From assembly GCA_014523495.1 (NCBI GenBank), contig JAATVM010000059.1, positions 1 to 13,012 of the forward strand: DNA of 13,012 nucleotides, written 5' to 3'. Under the pieces are notes generated by a model that saw only the letters and a list, made by a program, of their open reading frames with translations, was not told where the DNA came from and did no database searches. Position numbers and translations under genes: made by a program. This document shows, piece by piece, positions 12,779 to 13,012 of this stretch (its first letter is position 1; every line of letters starts with the position of its first letter). This DNA is from Nitrososphaerales archaeon TH1920. Its GTDB lineage: Archaea > Thermoproteota > Nitrososphaeria > Nitrososphaerales > Nitrososphaeraceae.

Positions 12779-13012
12779 TTCTATCTATCTAAATTATATG
12801 ACCGCCGAAATATAATTCTTGTTTTTTCACAATACCAAATAGCATATCGTTCTTTTTGATACCACAATATAATAATGTAGTCAAGTTCTAATGTAAGTTA
12901 ATATTAAGAACAATCGAATTACAAAACAAATATGAAATATTTGTGGAATTATTTAGTGTCGAAGTTTGATTTATAATCTATTTCCACTGTCTTCGATCGC
13001 CTTCTAATAACC
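12779..13012. other. AT-rich stretch without a supported gene
   Basis: No reading frame with a plausible start, tRNA fold or repeat is seen. A reverse-strand frame open from the right edge to a stop at 12949-12951 (reading VIRRRSKTVEIDYKSNFDTK) might be the end of a gene lying outside the window, but its 20 codons are too few to judge. Confidence 0.4.

Noticed and set aside
12949..13012. Reverse-strand frame entering from the right edge, 20 codons to a stop (VIRRRSKTVEIDYKSNFDTK)
   Set aside because: Too short to tell from chance; a second reverse frame at the edge is open for 10 codons too. No start or family signal is inside the window.

Overview
The window looks like chromosomal DNA from an ammonia-oxidising thaumarchaeon (Nitrososphaeria, perhaps near Nitrososphaera/Nitrosocosmicus). 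The signs are an AT-rich sequence, an archaeal clamp-loader small subunit, GINS subunits of archaeal layout, a tRNA interrupted by bulge-helix-bulge introns, TATA-like boxes placed for leaderless or nearly leaderless transcripts, many TTG starts, and several small zinc-ribbon proteins. The taxonomic placement is inference; no marker gene such as rRNA or amo is present.

Layout. 1-1240: the 5' end of a probable GINS (Gins23-like) gene on the minus strand, divergent from rfcS on the plus strand. 1323-4236: a minus-strand block that reads 6-TM membrane protein > queC > queE > folE, with overlaps or 15-base gaps, followed by a separately promoted acidic zinc-ribbon protein that resembles Elf1 in Cys spacing. 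folE, queE and queC make three of the four enzymes from GTP to preQ0, the precursor of archaeosine in archaeal tRNA; queD is not here. 4367-5271: two consecutive minus-strand proteins that share the same C-terminal zinc ribbon. 5422-5496: tRNA-Val(UAC). 5673-7154: glutamine synthetase, divergent from a Gins51-type GINS gene (7315-7956) that is followed by a 3-TM small protein. 8308-10841: three minus-strand genes: a 346-aa unknown with a His-rich C-terminal motif, a CinA/MoaB-fold protein, and a 145-aa unknown. 10956-11088: tRNA-Ser(CGA) with two introns, one in the D-loop and one at the canonical 37/38 position. 11193-11345: a 50-aa C2H2-like mini-protein. 11525-12472: an exported metallophosphatase-like protein with altered metal-site residues. 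12566-12778: a 70-aa Cys-rich protein. 12779-13012 holds no gene I can support.

Functionally the window combines replication (clamp loader RfcS and apparently both GINS subunits), tRNA biology (preQ0 synthesis and two tRNAs, one needing double splicing), nitrogen assimilation (GlnA) and a scatter of small zinc-binding proteins. I found no transposon, CRISPR array, phage cassette or defence island. The most unusual items are the two-intron tRNA-Ser, the metallophosphatase with substituted ligands, the membrane protein embedded in the preQ0 operon, and the orphan His-motif protein.
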